Source: Lucifuga dentata (lineage: Eukaryota; Chordata; Actinopteri; Ophidiiformes; Bythitidae). Taken from it: a stretch of 64,000 nucleotides of DNA. Both the position numbers and the translations under genes were made by a program. Shown here one piece after another: positions 55,427-64,000 of the stretch (positions are counted from its first letter, which is position 1; each line of letters opens with the position of its first letter). Below the pieces are notes generated by a model. That model was not told the origin of the DNA and did not search any database. It was given only the letters and a program-made list of their open reading frames with translations. The stretch lies in contig VXCM01000313.1 of assembly GCA_014773175.1 (NCBI GenBank), positions 1 to 64,000 on the forward strand. Reading direction: 5' to 3'.

Positions 55427-58400
55427 NCACACACACTAAAACTTAATCTAGGAACATATTTAGAAGCACCCCTTTGTTAAGAAAGTGTACATTACCTCCA
55501 GCATTTTTTCTTGATAATATTTCCAAGGATTATCTCTGCTCTGTAAAGAAAAAAGAAATAAAAAACCACTAAGAGATGATGAGATTAGATCACAGGCTGT
55601 TATCTGCCACAGAGCTGCAGCATGACCACCTGATTAAAACTCTGAATGAGTAGCATAAGATGAAGGAAAAAATGCCTCATGTAGTTGAAGTTTACCAGCA
55701 ATCTTGAAATTAATATTCATCCCCACACAGCCACAACATATGCTGCATTATTTAACAAGACAACATCTATGTCTATAAAATTAAAATGAGTTGTGAACAT
55801 AATGAGGAGTCTCCAGTGATGAATAAGGTTATGTAAATCCCTGGAGAGTCTCGACTAACTCTTATTTTTCGCTTCTCCAGGTGAATGAATGCTGGGCTCG
55901 GGCTAAACCTTGTTAACCCTTATTTCCTGTGGGAAAAGGGCTGTTCTGCTCTGTGAAGGTTGGATAATAACAAATCTGAGAAGTCACTCACTTCCCCCCA
56001 GAGTAGACCTCTGCTGTGTCAAACAGGTTGACCCCGCTCTCGTAGGCAATAGTCATCAGCTGCTCTGCCACCTGACAGAGACAAGAAAAAGTAGCCCTGA
56101 GAGAGTGTGATATATTGTACTATAAATTACCCGGATTGCACTTCAGAAAGAATGGACCTAGACACTCCCTGAAGAGGCTCAGGAGGAGTAAATCTGTCTG
56201 CAGCTGCCATACAAATCATGAGTAAACTGTACTGCTGCTTGTACATTAAAGTTGTTTACTCCTCAATATATTTCCCCTCTTAGTTTGAACCGGTTCTTGT
56301 GTCTGCAGATTATTCAAAGATGTAAGAAGACCTTTTGTCATGCTGGATTTCTCTTCTTCCTGGTTCCATTTTGTTTTGTAAGATGTTCTGTGTCTCTCTG
56401 TGTGTCAGAATTTCTGTTTATCTTCTACTCATGGCCGTATCAGTCCCAATGGTCATCAGGCAGATGAGCTGTCACCAGTTTAGGTTGCATTAGTAACCCC
56501 CCCCCCCCCCCCCNCCCCCAAGGCCAGATCGAGGCACTGTTCTGACTGGAAGGGGTTTACTATTTTATAACATGACTTGCAGACCTGACCACTTGGCTTT
56601 AAAGGGCCCAACAGGGACCACAAGCCCCTACCTGCCTGCTGCAATACTGGCAACATGATACTGCAGTGATCACTGGTCTCCTCTCAAGCACGCCATCTTG
56701 CATGTTAAATTAAATGGCTCTCATAGGTACCCCAAAGTAGGTGTCACAAATGAGCTGTAGGACACTATAGCCTCAAATTCTGTTTATCAGGTGTGTTTGG
56801 TGGTCTAAGATAAAGAAATATCCCACTCATTAGCTGTGATGGCTGAATGATAGATTTAACAATAATGCCTTACCTCATCAGAAATTTGACCTCCAAATGT
56901 CACCCATGTTCCTGTTGAAGGAAACATAGTAGTGAATGTCTTGGAACATAGAAACATGCATTCTATTTGAAATAAAACCCTTTTCCACCAACAAACCCAG
57001 TTTAATCCTATATTTAATATTCCTTTGAGAGTTTGGATGGAAACATCGTACAACACCCATGTCTAAAAAAATATTACAGCCAAATGTCAGTTATCAGTGC
57101 TAATAGGTCAAATGTTCACTACTGTGTTATCATCACATAACACTTGTTTTTTTTTAGGTTGTGTTTGTTAATATGTTTATCAGTATGTAACAATTATTAT
57201 ATTTTATGTGGTCAGTTTTGCATGTTTCAGCAGTATGTTTGTCTGTGTGGGTGTATTTGTATTTGCAGAGCCCTTATTCTCCCCAGGTCCATGTCACAGC
57301 CACACATTATTAACCAGCATAGTGGTCAGACCAAACAAAAGTTTGTCTCTCCAGCTCTCTAACAACAGGAATTCTGGCTTATGGTTACAAGCACAAGTGA
57401 CCCAATTCCAATGTTTTGCTGACATGCGGCATATACATGAACATGTAAAAAGTTAAAAAAAAAAAAAAAAAANTAAAAAAAAAAAAAAAAAGCTTAAGAT
57501 TATTCTCAAATAAATTTTGGACCAGATCAGAATTTCTTTGCCTTTCTCACTTGCATGTCATAAAATGCAACAACTGTCTACTTCGTCTGCATATGAGTGA
57601 CATAACAGTAACATTGCCACTCATCCCCAAGTTGCAACATGTGCTCTAATGCTACTTCTCTGCCTTATAATATAAAGAAATCACTGCAGACCTTTAACCT
57701 TTAAAAATCTGGATCTCTGAATTAGTCTCCCAGTCTCTTACACACTTGATGCAAGTGTTAGGAGACTTGGGACTGGGATGATTCTTCAACTCCAAAACTA
57801 CTACCCCTCACTCACTAGTGGTTACCCTGTGCTACATGTCACCAGAAAGGATCCATGAAAATAGATAAAACTTCAAATCTCACTTCTGGTTGAGAATGTC
57901 TGGTCGTAAGATGACAGTCCTCCAGAGTTCTTTCTATGGGATAAGATGAAATTCTATTCCACAGAACAGTGTGGCTACCACTCACTTCTACTGCTCCAGT
58001 AGTATGTTTGGGGAAATGATGTCAGTAATGTAACATGCATGAGGGTTGTATATATAGGGCTTAAACATGCAAAACCATCATTGTGGTCCTTTAAACAGAT
58101 CAGCCTCCCTCTGTTCTTCCTTCAAAGTGCACAGGACACAGTTTCTAATAAGACTTCTGTTCTACTGACACTTTCCTGTAGTGAAATCTGGTTGCATAGA
58201 GCCCATTACATTTCCACAAGAAATAATGTAAAACTAGTGTCAAATCTGTGATAAGCCCCATCAGAAATGAAATAAAATTAGTGTAGATTCAACTGGCTGT
58301 TTCTAAGATGCAACAAGGAAGCAAAAACTGGTAAATTAATATCCACTGCCCATTATTAAAACTTTATGCAGTTGAGGCACTGAAGCACAGAGCCCCACAT

Positions 58401-60249
58401 ACTGTAGCATCAAATGCTAATGCTCCACTGTTTGATCACCAGAGTGAAATTCTCTTTGTACTTGTCCCCACTCTGCAGAAAACCTCTGGTGCTGGTGGGA
58501 ATCAGTGATTTTTTTCAAGGACACAGTAGCATGGCTGGTTGCAGTTATGGGGGTTTGAAAGCAGTTCCTCCAGATGAAAGATGGTCTCCCTATTCACTAC
58601 ACCACCATGCTGCTAAATGTTGGGAAAAGTCACTGTAGAGATGATTAACTAACTAATTCACACATTCTCTATCAAGATGTGTGCTTCAGGGGCTGCTGGG
58701 TCAGGGCTGCACTCTCTGAATCATTCCTTTGCTCTGTCAAACACACTGCCTTCAAGCCCTCTGATACACACACGTTGTAATATTGTACACACACACACGC
58801 ACATACACACACATGCACATACAAACAGAATGGATCAGTCCTTTCAAAATGGATGAGTGTGTTTACCCTCTGGTTTGCTTTGGATATGTGTGATATTTGA
58901 GCAACTTGTCTGCTGAATACACCATTACTTATTAAATATTAACAGGGATATTCTTAACTATGGAAGAAAAATAGGGTCATAAAGATCTGAATTTAAATCA
59001 ATCTTGAATTTAAAGCCACAAATTCAGATCTCAAATTTGAAGTTGCGTATATTCAATATGCAATATTCAGGCTGCTCAAATACAGTTTGAAAAAATTCAG
59101 ATCAAAAATATTCAGACTGAAAACAAAATCAGATTAAAAAAATTCAGATTGAAAAAATTAAAGTAGAACATCAAAATACCAAGGACAGGCAATGGCATTG
59201 GGCATCAGTCCTCCTTTTGGCCTCTTAGTTTGTGTTCTGCCATTATTTCACAAGTAGAAGAAAAAGGTGTAGTCATTCAAACAATGGTGGCCATAGATGG
59301 TTGCATTTATTCCACTTTATTACTATTAATGTCTAATTAAACTGCATTTAAATATGAAAGGGTGTGGGTATTGTGTTAATTTGTGTCACATTCGTATCAC
59401 AAGTATGCAGAAAAAATACTACCACTTTCACCTATGCAGTTTGATTAGTTAACTCAGCCACATTATGTGAATTGTAGATAAAAGAAATGTGCTTGTATAA
59501 AGTGGAAAAATCCATTTTAGTATTGAGGCATAGCATAGGACACATCACGGCCGTGATGCAGATAAAATTTGTCGTTTGGTCTAAGGTACTTTCAAAATGA
59601 CGTGACGCAGCACTGCTCTGAAGGGGTTATTAGCTTGATTTTGCACGCACGTGAGAGACATATCCCACACAGCTGCTTCTAAGCTAGCCTCGCAGCTACT
59701 GTTAGCTCACGACACGAATTAACACAGTACTCACACCCTTTCATATTTAAATGTAGTTTAATTAGACATTAAAAGTAATAAAGTGGAACAAATGCAACTA
59801 GCATTGGCCGCCATTGTTCGAATGGCAGCCAATACTCCTTATTCTCCTACTTGTGAAATTACAGCAGTAAAAGCTGACAGGCCAAAAGTAGGATTGATTA
59901 CACAGCCTGATTTGATTGCCTATCCTTGGTATCCCGGATGCTTTACTTGAATTTTTTTGACCTGAATTTTTTCAAACCGAATTTTTTCGATCTGAATTCT
60001 TTTCAAACTGAATTTGAGCAACCTGAATATTGCATTTTGAATATAGGCAATTTGAATTTTGAGATCTGAAAGTTGTAGCTTTAAGTTCAGTGTAGATTTA
60101 AATTCAGATCTTTATGACCATACTTAGCTCTCAGCAAATAGTTTCCCGTGCTGGCTTCCATGCATATGAAATATACATGAGGTTTGGAATAGCATGATAT
60201 AATTATATAATAAACTTTAAAGTATATTGCCTTCTGTTTCATTCGTTTA

Positions 60250-60304
<55 letters not shown>

Positions 60305-60432
60305 AAAATCACAGCTGAGTTGAGGTCGCACTTGGATGCTAATGAAATCATTAGACATTTGCCTGAAAAGCTAATTAAATGTACTCACCAAGCCCCAGAC
60401 AGGAGACACGCAACCCAGATTTTCCCAAGTTC
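42894..60432 (-). CDS. kcnab1: Voltage-gated potassium channel beta subunit, Kvbeta1 type (core exons to stop)
   Basis: Kvbeta proteins are aldo-keto reductase fold tetramers that bind the cytoplasmic T1 domain of Kv1 channels and sense NADP(H). Thirteen exons: 60389-60432, 56874-56911, 55992-56071, 55496-55540, 54383-54427, 52881-52924, 50172-50258, 44586-44671, 44302-44422, 44112-44206, 43884-44004, 43572-43660 and 42894-42983. They join in frame for 327 residues ending at TAG. The sequence starts [17 protein letters not shown] and keeps the AKR catalytic set: Asp and Tyr in [13 protein letters not shown], Lys in TTKLYWGGK, Asn in [13 protein letters not shown]-loop sequences ([31 protein letters not shown]) are intact. 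GVPESSR favours Kvbeta1 over Kvbeta2/3. Odd for the family: KKKCW for KKGW, LSCTLPQ for LGCTLPQ, and a diverged tail ([10 protein letters not shown] for KPYSKKDYRS). First exons with the inactivation domain lie beyond the right edge. Family is certain; paralogue is probable. Confidence 0.93.
43073..43555 (+). mobile_element. Tc1-like transposon remnant in the last kcnab1 intron
   Basis: The terminal repeats TACACTGTATGGCCAAAAGT (left) and, on the minus strand, TAAACTCCGTTGCCAAAAGC then ATGTGGATAG (right) are inverted and alike, flanked by TA. The plus strand holds a remnant of the transposase C-terminus: [14 protein letters not shown], then [20 protein letters not shown], matching the fish Tc1-like pattern EELDWPPQSPDLNP. 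The N-terminal two-thirds and the catalytic residues are missing, so it is an internally deleted, inactive copy. Confidence 0.8.
46325..46449 (+). repeat. Exact 62-bp duplication around a single N
   Basis: 46325-46386 and 46388-46449 are identical, beginning GTAGTTTTAGCTAAAACAAA, with one N between. An unmerged contig overlap. Confidence 0.85.
46486..46614 (+). repeat. Exact 64-bp duplication around a single N
   Basis: 46486-46549 and 46551-46614 are identical, beginning GAGTAAATGTAGCTCAATCC and ending in a T run, with N at 46550. An unmerged contig overlap. Confidence 0.85.
46615..46680 (+). repeat. Teleost repeat fragment (AACCTTTATTTTATCCAGG type)
   Basis: AACCTTTATTTTATCCAGG followed by CTCTTTTACAGGAATGTCCT resembles a widespread fish repeat (ACCTTTATTTAACCAGGTA, then TCTTTTACAAG). 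Fragment only; class unknown. Confidence 0.5.
46694..46957. repeat. Inverted repeat with 76-bp imperfect arms
   Basis: The arms at 46694-46769 (CTTTTAGATGTTACATATAA start) and 46882-46957 (complement of CTTTTAGATGTTACAAATAA) are about 90 percent alike across a 112-base loop. They form the inner stem of the surrounding element. Confidence 0.75.
48503..48840 (-). mobile_element. LINE 3'-end fragment
   Basis: The plus-strand start GAATAGAATAGAACTTTATT is the reverse of a typical fish non-LTR retrotransposon tail with a short pentameric repeat. On the minus strand the proximal part reads [16 protein letters not shown] then [15 protein letters not shown], like the extreme C-terminus of fish LINE reverse transcriptases. 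It is 5'-truncated as usual. Family not assigned. Confidence 0.55.
49527..49568 (+). repeat. (GT)n microsatellite
   Basis: About twenty GT units with one GC interruption. Confidence 0.9.
49895..49900. other. Assembly gap (6 N) in a G-rich tract
   Basis: Six N between a G10 and a G7 run, followed by GGGA and GA repeats. Length unknown. Confidence 0.95.
50259..52880. other. kcnab1 intron
   Basis: No exons or clear mobile elements seen. AT-rich with a GGAGA purine repeat at 52558-52578. Confidence 0.6.
52983..53034 (+). repeat. (AC)n microsatellite
   Basis: About twenty-five AC units, 58 bp upstream (transcript direction) of the kcnab1 exon at 52881-52924, close to its acceptor. Confidence 0.92.
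53937..54015 (+). repeat. Short tandem repeat (AGATCTAGTGTAGATAGCTC unit)
   Basis: Two full 25-bp copies, then partial copies of ATAGCTCACCAG and AGAGCTCACCAG. Confidence 0.8.
54332..54378 (+). repeat. (AC)n microsatellite at a kcnab1 splice donor
   Basis: An AC array with interruptions that ends four bases from the donor dinucleotide of the exon at 54383-54427. On the transcript it is a GU repeat starting just inside the intron. Confidence 0.88.
55281..55375 (+). repeat. Dispersed repeat copy C
   Basis: Best match to copy B (TTTTGGAAAATGGTTGGCAG, ATTTACTGGATTCAAACATG, AATCACCAGTAT). It lies in a kcnab1 intron immediately before an AC microsatellite. Confidence 0.65.
55395..55436 (+). repeat. 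(AC)n microsatellite with one N
   Basis: About twenty AC units with N at 55427, directly after dispersed repeat copy C. Confidence 0.9.
56498..56519 (+). repeat. Poly-C tract with one N
   Basis: About twenty-one C with a single N at 56514, in a kcnab1 intron. A likely assembly join. Confidence 0.9.
58002..58098 (+). repeat. Dispersed repeat copy D (diverged)
   Basis: Shares GTCAGTAATGTAAC, GGGCTTAAACATGCAAAA and GTGGTCCTTTAAACAG with copies B and C but is more diverged. Confidence 0.55.
58455..58622 (-). mobile_element. tRNA-derived SINE
   Basis: On the minus strand GCAGCATGGTGGTGTAGTGA resembles the head and A box of fish tRNA SINEs (GGTGGCGCAGTGG). About 45 bases later GGAACTGCTTTCAAACCCCC resembles the B box. 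The following text (TGCAACCAGCCATGCTACTG, TGTCCTTGAAAAAAATCACT) is the usual body. Diverged; no tail or target duplication identified. Confidence 0.6.
58975..60119. mobile_element. Palindromic foldback element, about 1.15 kb
   Basis: The ends GGTCATAAAGATCTGAATTT and its complement AAATTCAGATCTTTATGACC are perfect, and homology continues inward for about 400-450 bases per arm. For example, GAAAGGGTGTGGGTATTGTG near 59360 pairs with CACAGTACTCACACCCTTTC near 59730. The roughly 260-base centre carries no transposase. The outer arm parts repeat the motif AATTCAGAT or TCTGAATTT many times. No clear target duplication is seen. Long terminal repeats around a short non-coding centre fit a foldback-type non-autonomous DNA transposon. 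Confidence 0.75.
60250..60303 (+). repeat. (AC)n microsatellite
   Basis: About twenty-five AC units, 85 bp inside the intron from the donor of the kcnab1 exon at 60389-60432. Confidence 0.92.
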
Positions 60433-63400
60433 CTATGAAGAACAAAAAAATAAATAAAATAATAAAGAGAAAATACTAACATGACTAACAAAACCACAGT
60501 GTTATTTTGGCTTATAATGTCATTAGTCAAATTTGTTGGTTTTACTACATAACAGCCATAATTTTGAACTAACTAATGGTCTTTCTGTTAATGTGAACTG
60601 AGGATATAAGCAAAAACAATCAATTCTAATTGCAGCATGTAGCTTTAAATAGTAGTGTCTTTGTAGTTGTTTTCGTAATTGATCAAGAGGAGAATCACTG
60701 AATGTGACAGTTACCTTTATCACTTAACCAGTCATGAATCAGATATGACAGATTATTAGGGAAAGGGAGCTGATTTTTTTTCCATCTATCACAGCATCAT
60801 CATACAGTCTGGTCTGCCTTTTCTGGAAGAAGCACACACCTGCTAAAAATCTTATGAAGTCAAATCAGGTTACACATCAGGTTTGTACTGCAGTGGTGCA
60901 GGAAAGTTTGGTAAACTACTGTACTTTTTGTTGCTCAGTTATCCCTCCTTATACTCAGACATTGACATGATCATACAGCAGGGAGCACTTCAATCCTTTG
61001 TCCTTTTGTAGCCAACCATGCTTACGCTCAGCCCTCTGAGGGTACAATCGTAGCATATCAAGCATGTTGTCAAGATAGATTTTCAGCCCAATTTATCTCT
61101 TTCTTTTCTTTCCCTCCCAAACTTTCTTGCTCATTTTTCCTCTCTCATCTGTTAACTCCACACTCAAACACCCGTGATCTACAGTATATCCGTTCCATGA
61201 GGTGTTCATTTACATCCAGCTGATCTGTGGTAATGTTATACAGTACTGTCAGCTCTCATTACACCGTGGAAGACAAACGAAGACATCAGAGTCTCAGACA
61301 GCTTCAATTCACATCTACTTTTACAATCTGTGCCACATCTAATCCAGCTGAGATGGGAAGTCATGTGTTTAATGACTAATGCTGATAATAACAACAAGAG
61401 CAGATTGTGTTTCCTCCAGCCACCACAGGTGTTTTCCAACAGTGTGATGTATTGTGTATTGTAGGTGAAAGAAAATTGTGACGGGGAATAGATAGAAAGG
61501 ATTAACATGCTGTGTTTGCAGCCATGGCCATTTGATGGACAAAAAGATGGAAAGCAAACAATGTGAAATTGAGGGAGGCACAATGCTTTAGCAGAAACAT
61601 CAGGGTGACATACGCAGGTATGCATTCACACACATACATAGCCCTTTACACAAGGCCCCTTTGGAGAAATACCTTAACACACTTGTATGTCCAAACACTT
61701 ATTTCTTGACACAGAAACAACCTCCAATTATGGCTAGGAAGTGTGCCTTCTGCTGGATTTGCAGGCGTTTGCTCATTACAACAAATGAGGCCAGAAAAAT
61801 TGCCAGCAGTAGTTTGCTCATGCCTGACAACTAATGGCTTATGCCAGTCGAGATGAAAGCAAACTAATCCAACCCTGTGCTATCTAACGCTGCCCTCAGC
61901 CAATGCAATTAGGTGTCCAAAAATGGAATGCATCACTCATCGAGCCAGCAATTCAGCAGCGACCTAGACAGACAAAAACCCAGAACTCAAAGTGTTTACA
62001 TAAGGCATTTTGAGTCATGCAGTTATGTTTTTCCAATGGGGAAACTACATTGCTTTGAGTAATTAATACACTAACATGACAGAAGAAAATGGAGACAGAT
62101 CTTGCTGCAGTCACAAATTGTGGGTTATATTCTGGTCTCCAATGTGGTGGAGGTGTTTGGATTTGTATCATCCGTCTCTCTGATGTATTATGGAGTGGGA
62201 GCTCTGATCCATGAAAGTGTGGGGGATGGGCTGTAGGTTAGAAGTACAATACCCTGTAAATCTTTGTGTGTGTATCTGTGTGTCTGTTTAACAATTTATT
62301 GGGGGTTCTTAAGGACAAACCATGTTGCTTATTTTACTGCTGAACTTATTCCAAGTGCAGCAGTGCCTGGAATCAATCAAAATTGTTTATATACTTTTGC
62401 CCAAGGTCATCGTTGATACTATTTTGGTCTTTAAAGTGGTCATTCATGCACACCATCTGCAAAATAAACAAGCATCCAGGTGTATTTTATTTCTGAATAC
62501 TACAACTGGGTTGAAAAAAAAAATGCAAACTGTCTTCGAAAATTGGTAGTGATGTTTGTGACCTCTTTTAAATGCACAGGGACTACCTTAATTATAGGTG
62601 AAAAACAAAGCTGATCTTCAGCATCCAGACACATATCCTCGCCTCTACATTTTTCTCTGCAATGCTCCATGAAGCAGCAGTACTGGAAAATACCTGATCA
62701 TTAACCACATAACTTGCAACAGCGCTGTAATAGATCAGTTGAGGTCTGAAGCTGAGTGCCAGCAGAGACCCAGTACTGAAGAGCCTAATGATTCAGGAGA
62801 TTACATCATGTCATTTGCAATAAAGGAAAGACAATTAATAACTGTTTTGGGAAAATGAGCATGTGTGTGTATGTAAGAGAGAGGGAAAGAAAATAGAGCT
62901 GTGGGGGGTGCAAAGAGAAGGAATGAGACAAAGGAGAGAGAGAATACTTCAAGCATTATTATTTAAAAGGTGAAATAAGCACACTAAGGAGAGGACAATG
63001 TGTCTATACAATCTTGCACATAAACAACTTTGCAAGCCAGTGACTGTGGCTGCTCATGCTTGGATGGTGCCCAGAAGAAGCCTTGAAGTAAAATGACAAA
63101 TGAGTCATTTGAAGACGCCCCCTCACACAAACCTGTCACCACATCTAAACATCCTGCAAGTCACTGTGTAGCTTGTTCTATTTTTAGTGGATTTCCAGTT
63201 AAAATAACAATGTCAGATGAACATCTGGCTGCTTTACTGAGCTAAAATCTGTAAGGAATGACCTTATTTTTTTTTTTCTTAGAAGGCACTTATATGGTTC
63301 TCAAATAACACCAGGGCACAAAATTGACATCAGGGCATTTCTTATGCCTGATTATTTCATGATATGGATTATCCAAATCGTTAATTACAAATGAATACAT

Positions 63401-64000
63401 TTAGTCAATATAAGGAAACAAAATAATCTCCTTGCTCTCTGGGGATTAACATAGAGAGAGCTCCAACACAAACCAACCACTGCACTTTCCTGATAGAAAC
63501 TGTAAAGCTTTTATCAAATCATTCATTGCAAGGGAGAAGGAAGGGTCACATTCTAAGTATAGCAAAGCTGGAGAGTCTGTGGGTGGAAAAAATGTAGAGA
63601 AGCAAAATCAGACACTTTGAGGGAAAATTAACTGATTAAGTAGGAAGGAAATATTCAGAGTTGCAGGGGGGAACAAATCACTGATTAACCCCAAAACTCT
63701 TATGATGATATATTCACCAATGACAGGATAAAAGACAAGGGATGGAGAGGACAATAAGAGAGCTAGAGACGCAGAAAAGGACACACTAGTCAAATAATGT
63801 TTTATATCACATACTGACTGCAGTATTGGATGGTGGTAAGGAGGACTTGCTATCTAGGCATTTTTCCTCATTAACATGCCTAGTAGAACAGCTTATACTT
63901 CCTCACAAAGTCATTTTATTTCTGTGACTCAGGTACACCACATATTTTTTTTTTCATTTTATCACTTGCAATCATCATTTATCTTTATGATTACATGTTT
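60433..64000 (-). other. kcnab1 upstream intron (continues past the window)
   Basis: No exon encoding the short MKYR-type segment or an N-terminal inactivation domain was found. ORFs here (for example 61236-61625, 129 codons) have no family resemblance. No large repeats recognised. Confidence 0.55.

Larger units (their letters stand above)
56912..60388. other. kcnab1 intron with SINE and foldback element
   Basis: A 3.5-kb intron. It contains a poly-A with N at 57473, dispersed repeat copy D, a tRNA-derived SINE (58455-58622), the palindromic element (58975-60119) and an AC microsatellite. No exons recognised. Confidence 0.6.

Noticed and set aside
61236..61625. 129-codon minus-strand ORF as a possible kcnab1 first exon
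   Set aside because: Does not encode the basic inactivation peptide or the segment expected before NLGKSGLRV, and shows no in-phase donor.

Overview
This window is nuclear DNA from a ray-finned (teleost, probably percomorph) fish. The evidence is compact split genes with GT-AG introns, dense di- and tetranucleotide microsatellites, degenerate Tc1/mariner copies, fish-type SINE and LINE tails, and protein matches to vertebrate families. Single N bases inside homopolymers mark joined contigs in a draft assembly. There are no bacterial, CRISPR or viral genes. Exons were called by reading splice sites and reading frame by hand against remembered vertebrate proteins.

Six protein-coding genes were found, all on the minus strand. 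From low to high coordinate they are: (1) the 5' end of yeats2 (943-2280, continues off the left edge), an ATAC histone acetyltransferase subunit; (2) klhl24 (7565-21789, 7 coding exons, 598 aa), a BTB-Kelch substrate adaptor for Cullin-3, with a long 3' UTR reaching to about 4285 and a probable promoter near 23.8-23.9 kb; (3) a gpr148-like orphan class A GPCR (25512-26468, single coding exon, 318 aa); (4) mterf4 (28502-30996, 3 exons, 343 aa), a mitochondrial ribosome assembly factor; (5) pask (31831-40126, 20 coding exons, 1246 aa), a PAS-domain metabolic serine/threonine kinase; (6) the complete conserved core of a kcnab1-type voltage-gated K+ channel beta subunit (42894-60432, 13 exons, 327 residues to the stop), whose alternative first exons lie beyond the right edge.

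The rest is introns, UTRs and intergenic DNA. It holds two Tc1-like remnants (40776-41410; 43073-43555, which makes up most of the last kcnab1 intron), a 1.15-kb palindromic foldback element (58975-60119), a second CACTG-ended element (46191-46981), a cluster of near-perfect hairpins (24924-25121), a tRNA-derived SINE, a LINE tail and many microsatellites. The genes do not form a pathway. Their order mixes families found in human on 2q37 (PASK, MTERF4) and 3q25-27 (YEATS2, KLHL24, KCNAB1), which looks like retained ancestral vertebrate linkage. I found no convincing new gene system. The observations most worth checking are structural (foldback element, hairpin cluster, transposon-filled intron) and coding (loss of the internal methionine of klhl24, an overlapping splice donor in pask, altered activation-loop and GPCR motifs).
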